Below, one piece after another: positions 7,511-16,852 of a stretch of 64,000 bases of DNA. Made by a program: the position numbers and the translations under genes. Position 1 is the stretch's first letter. The number at the start of each line of letters is the position of its first letter. Origin of the DNA: Alistipes sp. (GTDB lineage Bacteria > Bacteroidota > Bacteroidia > Bacteroidales > Rikenellaceae); the NCBI GenBank assembly GCA_017465055.1, contig JAFTWZ010000018.1, forward strand, positions 20,376 through 84,375, written 5' to 3'. The notes under the pieces were generated by a model. The model was not told where the DNA came from, ran no database searches, and saw only the letters and a list, made by a program, of their open reading frames with translations.

Positions 7511-8987
7511 TGAGGAATTGTACCGACGTGGCGATGTGTGGATACATCACCGTATCGTTATCGACAAATGGCACAACCTTGCGGTATGCCTCGAACATAG
7601 CCTCAACAGCTGCCGACGACTTAAGCGATGTCATCTGGTGGCGGAACTCGAGCGCCTGAGCCGAGTTCATAAGCTCGATAGCCAAAACACGCTCGGTATT
7701 CTGCACCACCTTCCATAGCTTGGTAGCGGCATTCGAGCCCATACTTACGTGATCCTCCTGACCCTGCGACGATGGTATAGAGTCGCACGATGCTGGCCAG
7801 CACAAGCCCTTAGACTGGCTGACAATAGAGGCTGCTGTGTACTGAGGAATCATAAAGCCTGAGTTAAGGCCTGGGTTGGCAACGAGGAAGTTAGGGAGGT
7901 TGCGAGCACCAGAGATGAGCTTATATGTACGACGCTCCGAGATGTTACCAAGCTCCGCAACGGCGATAGCCAAGAAGTCCATAGCTACGGCGATAGGCTG
8001 GCCGTGGAAGTTACCTGCCGAGATTACCTCGTCGCTGTCGGGGAATACCGTTGGGTTATCGGTAGCAGAGTTAATCTCTGTCTCCAAAACCGATGCTACG
8101 TAGGCGATAGTATCCTTCGATGCGCCGTGTACCTGAGGTATGCAACGGAACGAGTATGGATCCTGAACGTGCTGCTTAGGCTGCTGACCTATCTGGCTGC
8201 CTGCCAAGATTGTGCGGAAGTTACGCGCCGTCTCAATCTGGCCATTGTGGGGACGAATGGCGTGTACGTTATGCTCGAATGGCTCCATACGGCCATCGAA
8301 GGCGTCGAGCGACATAGCTCCGATGTGGTCAGCGAGGCGGCTGAGGCGCTGTGCGTTAATCAACGAGTAAACGCCGTAGGCCGACATAAACTGCGTGCCG
8401 TTAAGCAGCGCAAGGCCCTCCTTCGAGCAGAGCGTGATAGGCTCCCAGCCCATCTTCTCCATCATCACGCTACCCTCGACAACCTCGCCGTCGATCTCCA
8501 CGTGGCCGAGGCCCAGCAATGGCAAGCACATATGCGCCAGAGGCGAGAGGTCGCCCGAAGCACCGAGCGAGCCCTGCTCATATACCACAGGGATGATGTT
8601 GTTGTTGAACATCTCGATAAGACGCTCTACGGTGATAAGCTGCACGCCCGAGTGGCCGTACGATAGCGACTGCACCTTGAGCAGAATCATCAAACGAGCT
8701 ATCTCCTTTGGCACGCGCTGGCCCGTACCACAAGCGTGCGACATCATAAGGTTCTTCTGAAGCTGCGACAAACCCTCCTTCTCTACCGAGATATTGCACA
8801 ACGAGCCAAAGCCCGTAGTGACGCCATAGATAGGACGACCAGCATCCTCCATCTTCTTATCGAGATAGGCGCGGCACTTCTCGATGCGAGCCTTAGCATC
8901 GTCGCTAAGAGCGAGCTTGTAGCCCTTCGTTAAAATCTCCTCTACACGAGCAATAGTGAGACGCTCGGCACTGATATAATGAATCAT
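7488..8987 (-). CDS. hutH: Histidine ammonia-lyase
   Basis: A 499-residue enzyme with the Ala143-Ser144-Gly145 triad that forms the MIO cofactor (in GSLGASGDLSPLAH) and the YGVTTGFG loop with Tyr54. It deaminates L-histidine to urocanate, the entry step of the pathway. Normal length for HAL. It lies 25 bp downstream of hutU and overlaps hutI by 23 nt, so the two are probably translationally coupled. Confidence 0.98.
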   Translation of the reverse strand: MIHYISAERLTIARVEEILTKGYKLALSDDAKARIEKCRAYLDKKMEDAGRPIYGVTTGFGSLCNISVEKEGLSQLQKNLMMSHACGTGQRVPKEIARLMILLKVQSLSYGHSGVQLITVERLIEMFNNNIIPVVYEQGSLGASGDLSPLAHMCLPLLGLGHVEIDGEVVEGSVMMEKMGWEPITLCSKEGLALLNGTQFMSAYGVYSLINAQRLSRLADHIGAMSLDAFDGRMEPFEHNVHAIRPHNGQIETARNFRTILAGSQIGQQPKQHVQDPYSFRCIPQVHGASKDTIAYVASVLETEINSATDNPTVFPDSDEVISAGNFHGQPIAVAMDFLAIAVAELGNISERRTYKLISGARNLPNFLVANPGLNSGFMIPQYTAASIVSQSKGLCWPASCDSIPSSQGQEDHVSMGSNAATKLWKVVQNTERVLAIELMNSAQALEFRHQMTSLKSSAAVEAMFEAYRKVVPFVDNDTVMYPHIATSVQFLNDYEPTC

Positions 8988-9012
8988 AACTATTTCGTTT
9001 TATGCTATTAGA

Positions 9013-11028
9013 CTATTTATTCTCGTTATACACCTTCTCGATAAGCTCCATATCGGCCAAGTTAGGCATCGTAACTCGAAGCAGCGGCGTGCGCTCCATC
9101 TGACGCTTAATGGCAAACATAGCGCCCTCGTTGCGTGCCCAGCTACGACGTGCGATACCGTTGTTTACGTCCCAGAGCAACATCTCCTCGATATGGCGAG
9201 CCGAGTCCTCCGAGCCATCGATAACCATACCAAAGCCACCGTTGATAACCTCGCCCCAGCCTACGCCACCACCGTTGTGGATAGATACCCACGTAGCACC
9301 GCGGAACGAATCGCCGATAACGTTATGTACAGCCATATCGGCGCAGAACTGCGAGCCGTCGTAAATATTCGAGGTCTCGCGGTATGGCGAGTCTGTACCC
9401 GACACGTCGTGGTGGTCACGACCGAGAACTACAGGAGCCGATATCTCACCACGCTTGATAGCCTCGTTGAAGGCCAGAGCTATGCGTGTACGGCCCTCAG
9501 AGTCGGCATAGAGGATACGAGCCTGCGAGCCTACAACGAGCTTATTCTGCTTAGCCTCGCGAATCCAGTGGAGGTTATCCTCGAGCTGACCCTGAATCTC
9601 GGCAGGCGACTCCTTGAGCATCTCGGCAAGCACCTCGGCAGCCAAGCGGTCAGTAACCTCGAGATCCTCCTCCTTGCCCGAGGTACATACCCATCGGAAA
9701 GGACCGAAGCCATAGTCGAAGAACATAGGGCCCATAATATCCTGAACGTACGATGGGTAGCGGAACTTGCCATCGGCTGTCATAATATCGGCACCTGCAC
9801 GCGACGACTCCAAGAGGAAGGCGTTACCATAGTCGAAGAAGTACATACCACGAGCCGTGAGCTTGTTGACTGCTGCCACGTGGCGGCGCAACGACTCGCG
9901 CACACACTCGTGGAAGCGCTCAGGCTCCTCGGCCATCATACGGTTAGACTCCTCGTATGAGTATCCCACAGGGTAGTAACCACCAGCCCAGGGGTTATGA
10001 AGCGATGTCTGATCCGAGCCGAGGTCTACGTTAATCTCCTCGTCAGCAAGGCGCTCCCAGAGGTCTACGACGTTGCCCACATAGGCAAACGACACCACCT
10101 CCTTGTTAGCTACCGCCTGCTTAACGCGTGGCATAAGCTCGTCGAGCGACGAGTAGAGCTCATCTACCCAGCCCTGCTTGTGGCGCTTCTCCGCTGCGGC
10201 AATGTTAACCTCGGCGGTGATGCTCACCACGCCCGAGATATTACCAGCCTTAGGCTGAGCACCCGACATACCACCGAGACCTGCCGTTACGAACAACATA
10301 CCGCGCAAATCCTTCTGGCCAGGCTTCATACGCTTACGCGCAGCATTCATCACCGTGATGGTCGTACCGTGAACGATACCCTGAGGGCCGATGTACATAT
10401 ACGAACCTGCCGTCATCTGACCATACTGCGACACACCCATAGCATTAAACCTCTCCCAGTCATCCTGCGACGAGTGGTTAGGGATAACCATACCGTTGGT
10501 AACGATAACACGTGGAGCATCCTTGTGCGATGGGAATAGGCCGAGAGGGTGACCAGAGTACATAACTAAGGTCTGCTCGTCGGTCATCTCGGCAAGGTAC
10601 TTCATAGCGAGGCGATACTGCGCCCAGTTCTGGAACACCGCACCATTACCACCATAGGTGATAAGTTCGTGAGGATGCTGAGCTACGGCCTTATCGAGAT
10701 TATTCTGTATCATCAGCATAATGGCTGCCGCCTGGCGTGAGCGTGCTGGATAGTCGTCTATCGAGCGAGCATACATCTCATACTCGGGGCGCAGGCGATA
10801 CATATAGATACGGCCATAGGTCTTAAGCTCCTCGAGGAACTCTGGAGCAAGCTCGGCGTGATACTTCTCGGGGAAGTAACGCAGGGCATTGGCCAGGGCG
10901 AGCTTCTTCTGCTCGTCGGTAAGGATATCCTTACGCTTAGGAGCGTGGTTGGCCTGTGGGTCATAGGCACGCTTTGCGGGTAGTGGGTCGGGGATACCAG
11001 CCAATATATCTTTCTGAAAATCTGTCAT
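9013..11028 (-). CDS. hutU: Urocanate hydratase (long form)
   Basis: A 671-residue urocanase. Family hallmarks include 'TYGGNGAVFQNWAQYRL' near residue 140, 'MYSGHPLG', the NAD-binding region around 'GLGGMSGAQPKAG' near 254, and a 'GRDHHDVSG' segment toward the C-terminus. It adds water to urocanate using tightly bound NAD+ to give 4-imidazolone-5-propanoate. It is about 110 residues longer than the well-studied Pseudomonas type, mainly at the N-terminus; I take this as a lineage variant, not a fusion. It is the second gene of the operon, 40 bp after ftcD. Confidence 0.96.
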   Translation of the reverse strand: MTDFQKDILAGIPDPLPAKRAYDPQANHAPKRKDILTDEQKKLALANALRYFPEKYHAELAPEFLEELKTYGRIYMYRLRPEYEMYARSIDDYPARSRQAAAIMLMIQNNLDKAVAQHPHELITYGGNGAVFQNWAQYRLAMKYLAEMTDEQTLVMYSGHPLGLFPSHKDAPRVIVTNGMVIPNHSSQDDWERFNAMGVSQYGQMTAGSYMYIGPQGIVHGTTITVMNAARKRMKPGQKDLRGMLFVTAGLGGMSGAQPKAGNISGVVSITAEVNIAAAEKRHKQGWVDELYSSLDELMPRVKQAVANKEVVSFAYVGNVVDLWERLADEEINVDLGSDQTSLHNPWAGGYYPVGYSYEESNRMMAEEPERFHECVRESLRRHVAAVNKLTARGMYFFDYGNAFLLESSRAGADIMTADGKFRYPSYVQDIMGPMFFDYGFGPFRWVCTSGKEEDLEVTDRLAAEVLAEMLKESPAEIQGQLEDNLHWIREAKQNKLVVGSQARILYADSEGRTRIALAFNEAIKRGEISAPVVLGRDHHDVSGTDSPYRETSNIYDGSQFCADMAVHNVIGDSFRGATWVSIHNGGGVGWGEVINGGFGMVIDGSEDSARHIEEMLLWDVNNGIARRSWARNEGAMFAIKRQMERTPLLRVTMPNLADMELIEKVYNENK

Positions 11029-11068
11029 ATTGTGTAGTTTTAAGGTGTTAATCGTCTATATCTGCAGG

Positions 11069-12775
11069 TTACTTTATCTTGCTCTCCACGACAGCCAATA
11101 TCTCGGCCTCGGCCTTCTGAGCTGCTGCCTGAATCTCCTCAGCCTCCTTAACCAAAGCCTCGGCTACGGCACGATCCTTAAGGCCTGCGGCGTTAATCTT
11201 AACGTTAAGGCAAGCACCCATAACTGCCGAGCGAGCAGCCAAAGCGCCCACGCCAGCATCCGACACCGAGTTAGGGTTACCCTCCTCGGCCATAGCGCGC
11301 ACCACGTCGAAGGCCTTGTATGCAGCCTTCATAGTGCGCAGTGGCACCTGCGTAGCGTAGAGCGTAGCCACTTCCATAGCCTCGGCACGCGCAGCCTTCT
11401 CCTCGTCAGTACTCTTAGGCATACCGAATACGTCCATAATCTTGTTAAAGGCGGCAGTATCCTCGTCTACCAAGTAGAGAAGCTCGTTCATCACAGCCAT
11501 ACCGTTATCTGCCCAGTCCGAGAAGTACTCCCAGCGGTCGTCCCAGCCCGCCTTGTGCGACGAGAGGTTGGCAACCATAGTACCGAGCGCAGCGGCCAAC
11601 GCGCCCATATATGCTGATATAGAGCCACCACCAGGTGCTGGAGACTCGCTTGCTGTCTCCTCGGCAAAACCCTTGCAGGTCATATCTATAAGTCTCTTAA
11701 CGCCCTTCTGCTCCTCAGCCTCGAGGATATACTCCACGACCTTCTCATCGGGGTTAAATGGCTTGAGGTTGCCAAGACCCATAGACTCTATGGCGATGCG
11801 CACAAGCTCTCTCTCGGGAAGACCTGTCGAGCGATTCTGCTTGCGGAGGAAGTGGCGTCCAGCATCTACCAGTGCGCTCTTAGGCACAAGACCTACGATC
11901 TCGGCACCCGTAACGCGCACACCACGAGCCTCGGCCGCACGGCACACCTCGTCGAACGCTACGTGGAGAGGCGTAACCGAGAGGTTTGTCATATTCATCG
12001 ACACCTGAGCAATGCCATACTCCTCGATAAACCAGCCGATAGCCTTACAAGCCTTCAGCGTACCAGGCTTCATAACAGGGTTACCCTTCTCGTCCTTGAT
12101 AATCTTACCTACGATAGGGTTACCCTCGCGCATAGGACGACCCTTCTCGCGCACATCGAAAGCGATAGCGTTCGCACGACGTGTAGAGGTGGTATTGAGG
12201 TTGTAGTTTACCGCTACAAGGAAGTCGCGAGCACCTACGGCCGTAGCACCAGTCTTAGCCACACCCTCGTCATAGGGGCGAGCGCCGAAGTCGGGCTTAC
12301 ACTCAGCGTTCATCATCTTCTCGGGCAGCGCCTCGTACTCACCAGCACGACATACGGCCAAGTTGCGACGCTCGGGCTTGAAGGCTGCAGCCTCGTAGCA
12401 GTACGTAGGCACGTTAGTCTCCTCCGAGATACGCTTAGCAAGCGCACGCGCAAGCTCGGCACACTCCTCCAACGTGATGCCCGACACTGGGATAAGAGGA
12501 CATACGTCGCAAGCACCCATACGTGGATGAGCACCCTTATGCTGGCGCATATCGATAAGCTCGGTAGCGCGCTTAATGGCTGCCACAGCGGCATCGCACA
12601 CAGCCTCAGGCTCGCCTACGAAGGTTACCACCGTGCGGTTGGTAGCCTCACCTGGATCAACATCTAAGAGCTTTACGCCCTTAGCTGCCTCGATAACATC
12701 GGTAATCTGCTTGATTGTTTCAAGGTTGCGGCCCTCAGAGAAGTTAGGCACGCACTCAATAATTCTCTTCTGCAT
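11069..12775 (-). CDS. ftcD: Bifunctional formimidoyltransferase-cyclodeaminase
   Basis: 568 residues with two domains. The N-terminal formiminotransferase (about 1-300) begins 'IIECVPNFSEGRN' and includes 'HPRMGACDVCPLIP'. The C-terminal cyclodeaminase (about 345-560) has the 'SPAPGGGSISAYMGALAAAL' glycine-rich loop. It moves the formimino group of formiminoglutamate to tetrahydrofolate, releasing glutamate, then forms 5,10-methenyl-THF and ammonia. It is first in the operon, so the pathway needs no glutamate formimidase step. The fused arrangement is like that of animals and many Bacteroidota. No obvious TAnnTTTG promoter was found upstream, and no hut regulator is encoded nearby. Confidence 0.97.
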   Translation of the reverse strand: MQKRIIECVPNFSEGRNLETIKQITDVIEAAKGVKLLDVDPGEATNRTVVTFVGEPEAVCDAAVAAIKRATELIDMRQHKGAHPRMGACDVCPLIPVSGITLEECAELARALAKRISEETNVPTYCYEAAAFKPERRNLAVCRAGEYEALPEKMMNAECKPDFGARPYDEGVAKTGATAVGARDFLVAVNYNLNTTSTRRANAIAFDVREKGRPMREGNPIVGKIIKDEKGNPVMKPGTLKACKAIGWFIEEYGIAQVSMNMTNLSVTPLHVAFDEVCRAAEARGVRVTGAEIVGLVPKSALVDAGRHFLRKQNRSTGLPERELVRIAIESMGLGNLKPFNPDEKVVEYILEAEEQKGVKRLIDMTCKGFAEETASESPAPGGGSISAYMGALAAALGTMVANLSSHKAGWDDRWEYFSDWADNGMAVMNELLYLVDEDTAAFNKIMDVFGMPKSTDEEKAARAEAMEVATLYATQVPLRTMKAAYKAFDVVRAMAEEGNPNSVSDAGVGALAARSAVMGACLNVKINAAGLKDRAVAEALVKEAEEIQAAAQKAEAEILAVVESKIK

Positions 12776-12822
12776 AGTAGTTTTATTTTAGTTTTGTTTG
12801 ATTTTCTGATTTAACTTTGCGT

Positions 12823-13123
12823 TATGGGGTGAGGTTTACGGGTCTTTGTGGGTTTATATGGGTTTCTATGACTCTGAGGTATATGCGCTAACCTCATTTT
12901 CTCTTACATTTTAACTCATCGCATCCCATTTTAACCCATCGTAACTCACAATTCATTTTAACTCATCATACCCCATTTTAACCCATCGTAACTCACAATT
13001 CATTTTAACTCATCATACCCCATTTTAACTCATCGTAACTCACAACTCATTTTAACTCATCTTAACCCATTTTAACCCATCGCATCCCATTTTAACCCAT
13101 CGTACCCTATCGTAACTCACAAC
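12823..13123. repeat. Inverted 10-bp-unit repeat island upstream of the hut operon
   Basis: 12909-13123 is built of 10-bp units TTAACYCATY / GTAACTCACA, the reverse complement of the unit at 5251. They are organised into a higher-order block of about 47 bp (four units plus a 7-bp ATTCATT unit) that repeats nearly exactly twice and then degenerates. 12823-12872 contains the same motif on the opposite strand (for example TATGGGTTTC), so the island is roughly palindromic. The 12776-13332 stretch holds no gene. Confidence 0.85.
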
Positions 13124-13177
13124 GTCACTCTGAAGTTGACACCACAAGCATTTTATTCAGCTTCATTCGGGGCAAAG

Positions 13178-13329
13178 AGCCAGATGCCACAGATGATGCC
13201 CTAAACCCCTGTAGCCCATTTTATCGTTAGAAGGCTTTAGATGTGGTAGCTGGTCGCAGGACTTCAAAGCGGAGCATACTTAACGTATGTGAGCATTTGA
13301 AGGACAAGCCAGATGCCACAGATGATGCC
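13178..13329. repeat. 23-bp direct repeats flanking a palindromic core
   Basis: An identical 23-bp sequence containing AGCCAGATGCCACAG occurs at 13178-13200 and 13307-13329. Between them lies an imperfect hairpin (CTTCAAA near 13262 pairing with TTTGAAG near 13296, with a GCATAC/GTATG inner stem). The right copy abuts the stop of the Dabb gene. It may be a remnant of a dispersed intergenic element. Confidence 0.6.
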
Positions 13330-13332
13330 TTA

Positions 13333-13638
13333 TCACGATAAAATTTCGTAGTCGACATCCACTCTCTCTAGGCGACGCTCCTTGCAGTAGTCGCCGATAA
13401 CGACGTGCAAGGGGTGCACCTTATATGCCTCCATCTTCTCCCACGACTCGAAGTCGGCAGTGAGCACAGCATCGAACGACGAGGCTGTCTCCTTAATATT
13501 CACACCCACCTCGGCACGCAATAGACCATCAATCTTGCCATTAAGAGCCTCGAGACGAGACTTCATCTCCATTGCTACCTGCTGAGGGGTTTCCTCCAAA
13601 TCGCGGCGGAACTTCCACATAACGATGTGACGTATCAT
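13333..13638 (-). CDS. Dabb-domain (stress-responsive A/B barrel) protein
   Basis: A 101-residue protein that is one complete dimeric alpha+beta barrel (Dabb) domain: 'MIRHIVMWKFR' at the start, a central 'LLRAEVGVNIKETASSFDAVL' beta-strand region, and 'YKVHPLHVVIGDYCKER' with the family's His-Pro. Dabb proteins are small cytosolic proteins; some are enzymes (polyketide cyclases, olivetolic acid cyclase), but most in bacteria have no known role. It is a single gene with its own promoter. The substrate is unknown. Confidence 0.88.
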   Translation of the reverse strand: MIRHIVMWKFRRDLEETPQQVAMEMKSRLEALNGKIDGLLRAEVGVNIKETASSFDAVLTADFESWEKMEAYKVHPLHVVIGDYCKERRLERVDVDYEILS

Positions 13639-13682
13639 ATACTTAAATTTAAGTTAAAAGGTTACATTAATCTTTAATCGAA

Positions 13683-13690
13683 CAAATATA
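13683..13690 (-). promoter_or_regulatory. Probable -7 element of the Dabb gene
   Basis: TATATTTG on the minus strand (13690 to 13683) matches TAnnTTTG, 45 bp upstream of the Dabb start. The expected TTG at -33 is not evident, so support is moderate. Confidence 0.45.
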
Positions 13691-13782
13691 CGAATAATTT
13701 CGGGAATATAGACACTTTAAGCCCGAAAAATATTTTTCGTTTACAACCACTCCCAAGTAGAGAAAATTAGATACTTTTTTTG

Positions 13783-13790
13783 TATCTTTG
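13783..13790 (+). promoter_or_regulatory. -7 element of the MORN-repeat gene
   Basis: TATCTTTG fits TAnnTTTG and places the transcript start near 13796. This excludes the in-frame TTG at 13788 as a translation start and supports the ATG at 13845. Confidence 0.6.
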
Positions 13791-13844
13791 TATTGCTCTA
13801 CTACATCTATTTCAAAATACGATATATTAATTAAATACAGAGCT

Positions 13845-15128
13845 ATGAAACAGAGTGTAAAATATTATGGCGAGTGGTCCGAGGCGAGCACCATTAGTCA
13901 GAAGCTCGCTGGCCCCATTGGCCAGGGCGTGGCGGAGTGGGAGACAGGCGACAGATTCGAGGGTTACTTCCACCTCAACTATGCGTATATAAATGGTCCT
14001 TGCTATGTTGCTAATGGCAAGTATACTTTTGCCGATGGCAAATATATCGACAAGGCGTGGATACGAACTTTAGACAAGCTTGATGGATTCGGTCTTGAGG
14101 GTCTCTTCGAGATTTTTGATAGCAACGGTGAGCGCTACTCCATAACCCCATTTCACCATAACGTTCGCCACGGCGTGGAGTATCTGGCCTCGGGCAAGGC
14201 TATCGAGTGGTACAAGGGTGAGAAGCTTGCCGAGTATGAGGTCGAGTCATTTAGCTTCGAGACTTTTAGCAACAAGACTACAGAACTAAGTATTGATTTA
14301 GTTGGGGGCATAAATGTGACGATGTATGGCGGAATGATAAGGAGCAACGGCTACGGCTATGTCTACGACGTACGCCTCGAAGGAGCTATCAAATACACAG
14401 ATGGCACTACTTTCAGCAGCATTGGCTACGACATTCGAAACCTTCGTCCATACAACGACAAATATGGCAAGCGTTGCTACCCCAATGGCAGGGTTGTCAC
14501 CGAAAGATACAACGGCTACGAGCTTGTAAGCCAAGAGTTTTGCGAATGGATGGAGAGCTACGCCATATTACTCCCGAACGTACCATATCCCACAGACCCC
14601 CAAAGGTGCGAGTCGGCAAGGGTGTGGGATGGCCATATTCGCTATTACGATGGCGCGACGTACGACGGAGAGATGGAGGACTCTGTGCCGCACGGCAAGG
14701 GTATCTTCCGCACCAACAACCACGAGGGCGTATGCTACGAGGGCACATTCTCCGAGGGCCGCTGCCACGGCAAGATTATCAAGACCTCGAGCAATCCTGC
14801 AGAGACTACCGAGAGCGAGTGGGAAAGTGGTAAGATACTGGGTGGAGTGCAGAGCATCACACTGCGCTACGAGTGGCGCTACGTAGACCGTAAAACAGAG
14901 GAGGCGAGCGGAGAGATAGAGCTAAATCTATACACTAAGATAGACCTCGATGGTTTCAGGCATATATACCCTCGAGAGATTACCGATGAGGTCGTGCGCT
15001 TTAGTACTAATCAAGAGCTTCACAAAGGTAGCTCTCTACGTATATATAACGAGATAGAGCACGAGATTGGCGAGGTAGTATCTCACACTGAGAATTACAC
15101 ATTGACGCTCCACTGGGATGAGGCTTAA
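13845..15128 (+). CDS. MORN-repeat protein
   Basis: 427 residues from the ATG at 13845; upstream in-frame codons overlap the promoter. No signal peptide or membrane segment is seen. Repeated MORN-like motifs occur near the N-terminus ('GPIGQGVAEWETGDRFEGYF', 'INGPCYVANGKYTFADGKY') and centrally ('YYDGATYDGEMEDSVPHGKG', 'YEGTFSEGRCHGKI'). MORN repeats form extended beta-hairpin rods that bind lipids or proteins; bacterial functions are mostly unknown. The last ~100 residues are not MORN and not recognised. It stands alone between two promoters. Confidence 0.75.
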   Translation: MKQSVKYYGEWSEASTISQKLAGPIGQGVAEWETGDRFEGYFHLNYAYINGPCYVANGKYTFADGKYIDKAWIRTLDKLDGFGLEGLFEIFDSNGERYSITPFHHNVRHGVEYLASGKAIEWYKGEKLAEYEVESFSFETFSNKTTELSIDLVGGINVTMYGGMIRSNGYGYVYDVRLEGAIKYTDGTTFSSIGYDIRNLRPYNDKYGKRCYPNGRVVTERYNGYELVSQEFCEWMESYAILLPNVPYPTDPQRCESARVWDGHIRYYDGATYDGEMEDSVPHGKGIFRTNNHEGVCYEGTFSEGRCHGKIIKTSSNPAETTESEWESGKILGGVQSITLRYEWRYVDRKTEEASGEIELNLYTKIDLDGFRHIYPREITDEVVRFSTNQELHKGSSLRIYNEIEHEIGEVVSHTENYTLTLHWDEA

Positions 15129-15190
15129 GGAGCAAAAAAGAGCATAAGTAAAAAAAAATTACTCACATTGATAGATTTCAACTTGCATCT

Positions 15191-15210
15191 CTATCTATTA
15201 GGATAGATAG
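15191..15210. terminator. Hairpin after the MORN gene
   Basis: An 8-bp perfect stem with a 4-nt loop (CTATCTAT TAGG ATAGATAG). No T-run follows, so termination is only possible, not clear. The rest of 15129-15353 shows no feature. Confidence 0.35.
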
Positions 15211-15353
15211 AACAAAACAGACAGTAAAACGTAGAAATACTTAAAGAAAAATGAGAAAGATACCTCAATAAACTCAAAAGCGACCGAAAAAGAATCTGCC
15301 GAAAGCGAATAACATATTTACTAATTTATAGAACATACCTAAACTCAAAGACT

Positions 15354-15788
15354 ATGGATATTTGGCTAATATGGGTTATCATCGCCCTCGTACTCTTCAT
15401 CATCGAGCTCTTCACCGCCGGTTTCGCAATCATCTGCCTATCGATAGGCGCTGGCGGCGCGGCTATTGCTGCGGCTATGGAGGCATCTATAGAGGTTCAG
15501 CTGCTCACCTTCGCAGTGGTATCTCTCCTCGCCATCATCGCCGTACGACCACTGCTTAAACGCCTCATATATCGCGGTGGCGAGAAGGTGGCGACAAACT
15601 CGTCGGCTATGGTCGGCAAGCACGGCGTGGTGTGTAGCGACGTCGATGGCGACGACGAGTCGGGCCGCGTAATCATCGAGGGCATAGATTGGCGTGCCCG
15701 AAGCCTCGATGGCGATCTAATACCCAAAGGTACAAAGGTGGTCGTGGTGGCCATCGATAGCGTAGTACTAACCATTAAAAAACTATAA
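15354..15788 (+). CDS. NfeD-family membrane protein
   Basis: 144 residues: two or three N-terminal hydrophobic segments (about 4-24, 28-44, 50-66), then a soluble OB-fold-like beta domain from about 85 (starting near 'AMVGKHGVV'). This is the short NfeD form without the protease domain. NfeD proteins pair with SPFH/stomatin-like proteins in membrane microdomains. The SPFH gene starts 2 bp after this stop, the classical gene pair, so co-translation and a physical partnership are likely. Confidence 0.88.
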   Translation: MDIWLIWVIIALVLFIIELFTAGFAIICLSIGAGGAAIAAAMEASIEVQLLTFAVVSLLAIIAVRPLLKRLIYRGGEKVATNSSAMVGKHGVVCSDVDGDDESGRVIIEGIDWRARSLDGDLIPKGTKVVVVAIDSVVLTIKKL

Positions 15789-15790
15789 CT

Positions 15791-16783
15791 ATGTCACTAA
15801 ACGTTTTGATTTTCGTTATCATCGCCATAATTGCGGTGATATACGTACTCAAGGGCTTTAAGATTGTGCCACAATCCGAGACCCGTGTTGTTGAACGTCT
15901 CGGTCGCTACGACCGCACACTGCAGTCGGGAATCAACTATCTGCTACCGATTATCGACCGCGCCCGCGAGGTGGTAGTGCGCGATGAGATTAAGTATGCC
16001 GATGGCTCGAAGAGCGTGATTATGCGCACCACTTCGCGTATAGACCTCCGCGAACAGGTCTACGACTTCGACAAGCAGAGCGTCATCACCAAGGATAATG
16101 TGACCACAACGATTAACGCCCTCTTGTATTTCCAGATTGTCGACCCAGTAAAGTCGGTATACGAGATTGACAACCTCCCGAACGCCATCGAGAAGCTCAC
16201 GCAGACCACTCTACGTAACGTGATCGGCGAGTTGGAGCTTGACGAAACCCTTACCTCGCGCGACACTATCAACTCGAAGCTACGCATCGTCCTCGACGAG
16301 GCTACCAACAAGTGGGGCGTGAAGGTTAACCGTGTAGAGCTTCAGGATATCACACCACCCGAGTCGGTACGCCGCGCTATGGAGCAGCAGATGCAGGCCG
16401 AGCGTGAGCGTCGTGCTAAGGTTCTCGAGGCACGAGGCCAGAAGGAGGCTATGATTCTCGAGTCGGAGGGTGTGAAGGAGTCGCAGATAAACCAGGCCGA
16501 GGCCGAGCGTCAGACACAGATTCTCAAGGCTCAGGGCGAGGCCGACGCTAAGGTATTGCAGGCCACGGCCGAGGCTGAGGCTATACGCAAGGTTGCCGAG
16601 GCTATCGCCGAGTCGAAGACCGATCCTGCGACATATATGCTCCTTATGAAGTATGTCGAAACGCTCAAGGAGATAGGCTCGGGCGAGCAGGCCAAGACCA
16701 TCTTCCTGCCCTTCGAGGCATCGAACCTTGTGGGCGCCTTAGGCTCGCTTACCGAGCTACTTCCGAAGAGAGATAAGGAGTAG
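15791..16783 (+). CDS. SPFH/Band 7 (stomatin-like, QmcA-type) membrane protein
   Basis: A 330-residue protein with one N-terminal membrane anchor (about 3-22), the SPFH domain starting 'GFKIVPQSETRVVERLGRYDRTL', and a C-terminal Ala/Glu/Gln-rich coiled coil from about 195 to 275 that drives ring assembly. SPFH proteins form large membrane-bound cages linked to protease control and membrane organisation. It is translationally adjacent to NfeD. Paraslipin/QmcA is the closest resemblance; localisation to the inner membrane is inferred. Confidence 0.93.
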   Translation: MSLNVLIFVIIAIIAVIYVLKGFKIVPQSETRVVERLGRYDRTLQSGINYLLPIIDRAREVVVRDEIKYADGSKSVIMRTTSRIDLREQVYDFDKQSVITKDNVTTTINALLYFQIVDPVKSVYEIDNLPNAIEKLTQTTLRNVIGELELDETLTSRDTINSKLRIVLDEATNKWGVKVNRVELQDITPPESVRRAMEQQMQAERERRAKVLEARGQKEAMILESEGVKESQINQAEAERQTQILKAQGEADAKVLQATAEAEAIRKVAEAIAESKTDPATYMLLMKYVETLKEIGSGEQAKTIFLPFEASNLVGALGSLTELLPKRDKE

Positions 16784-16852
16784 GCTCAACAGCCATCCCC
16801 TACCACCACAACCTTAACACACTATTTATTAACCCTTTAAACCTACACAGCT

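Noticed and set aside
9013-11028. Fusion or misassembly to explain the long urocanase
   Set aside because: The frame is continuous, with even codon use, and the extra length is spread mainly over the N-terminus without a recognisable extra domain.
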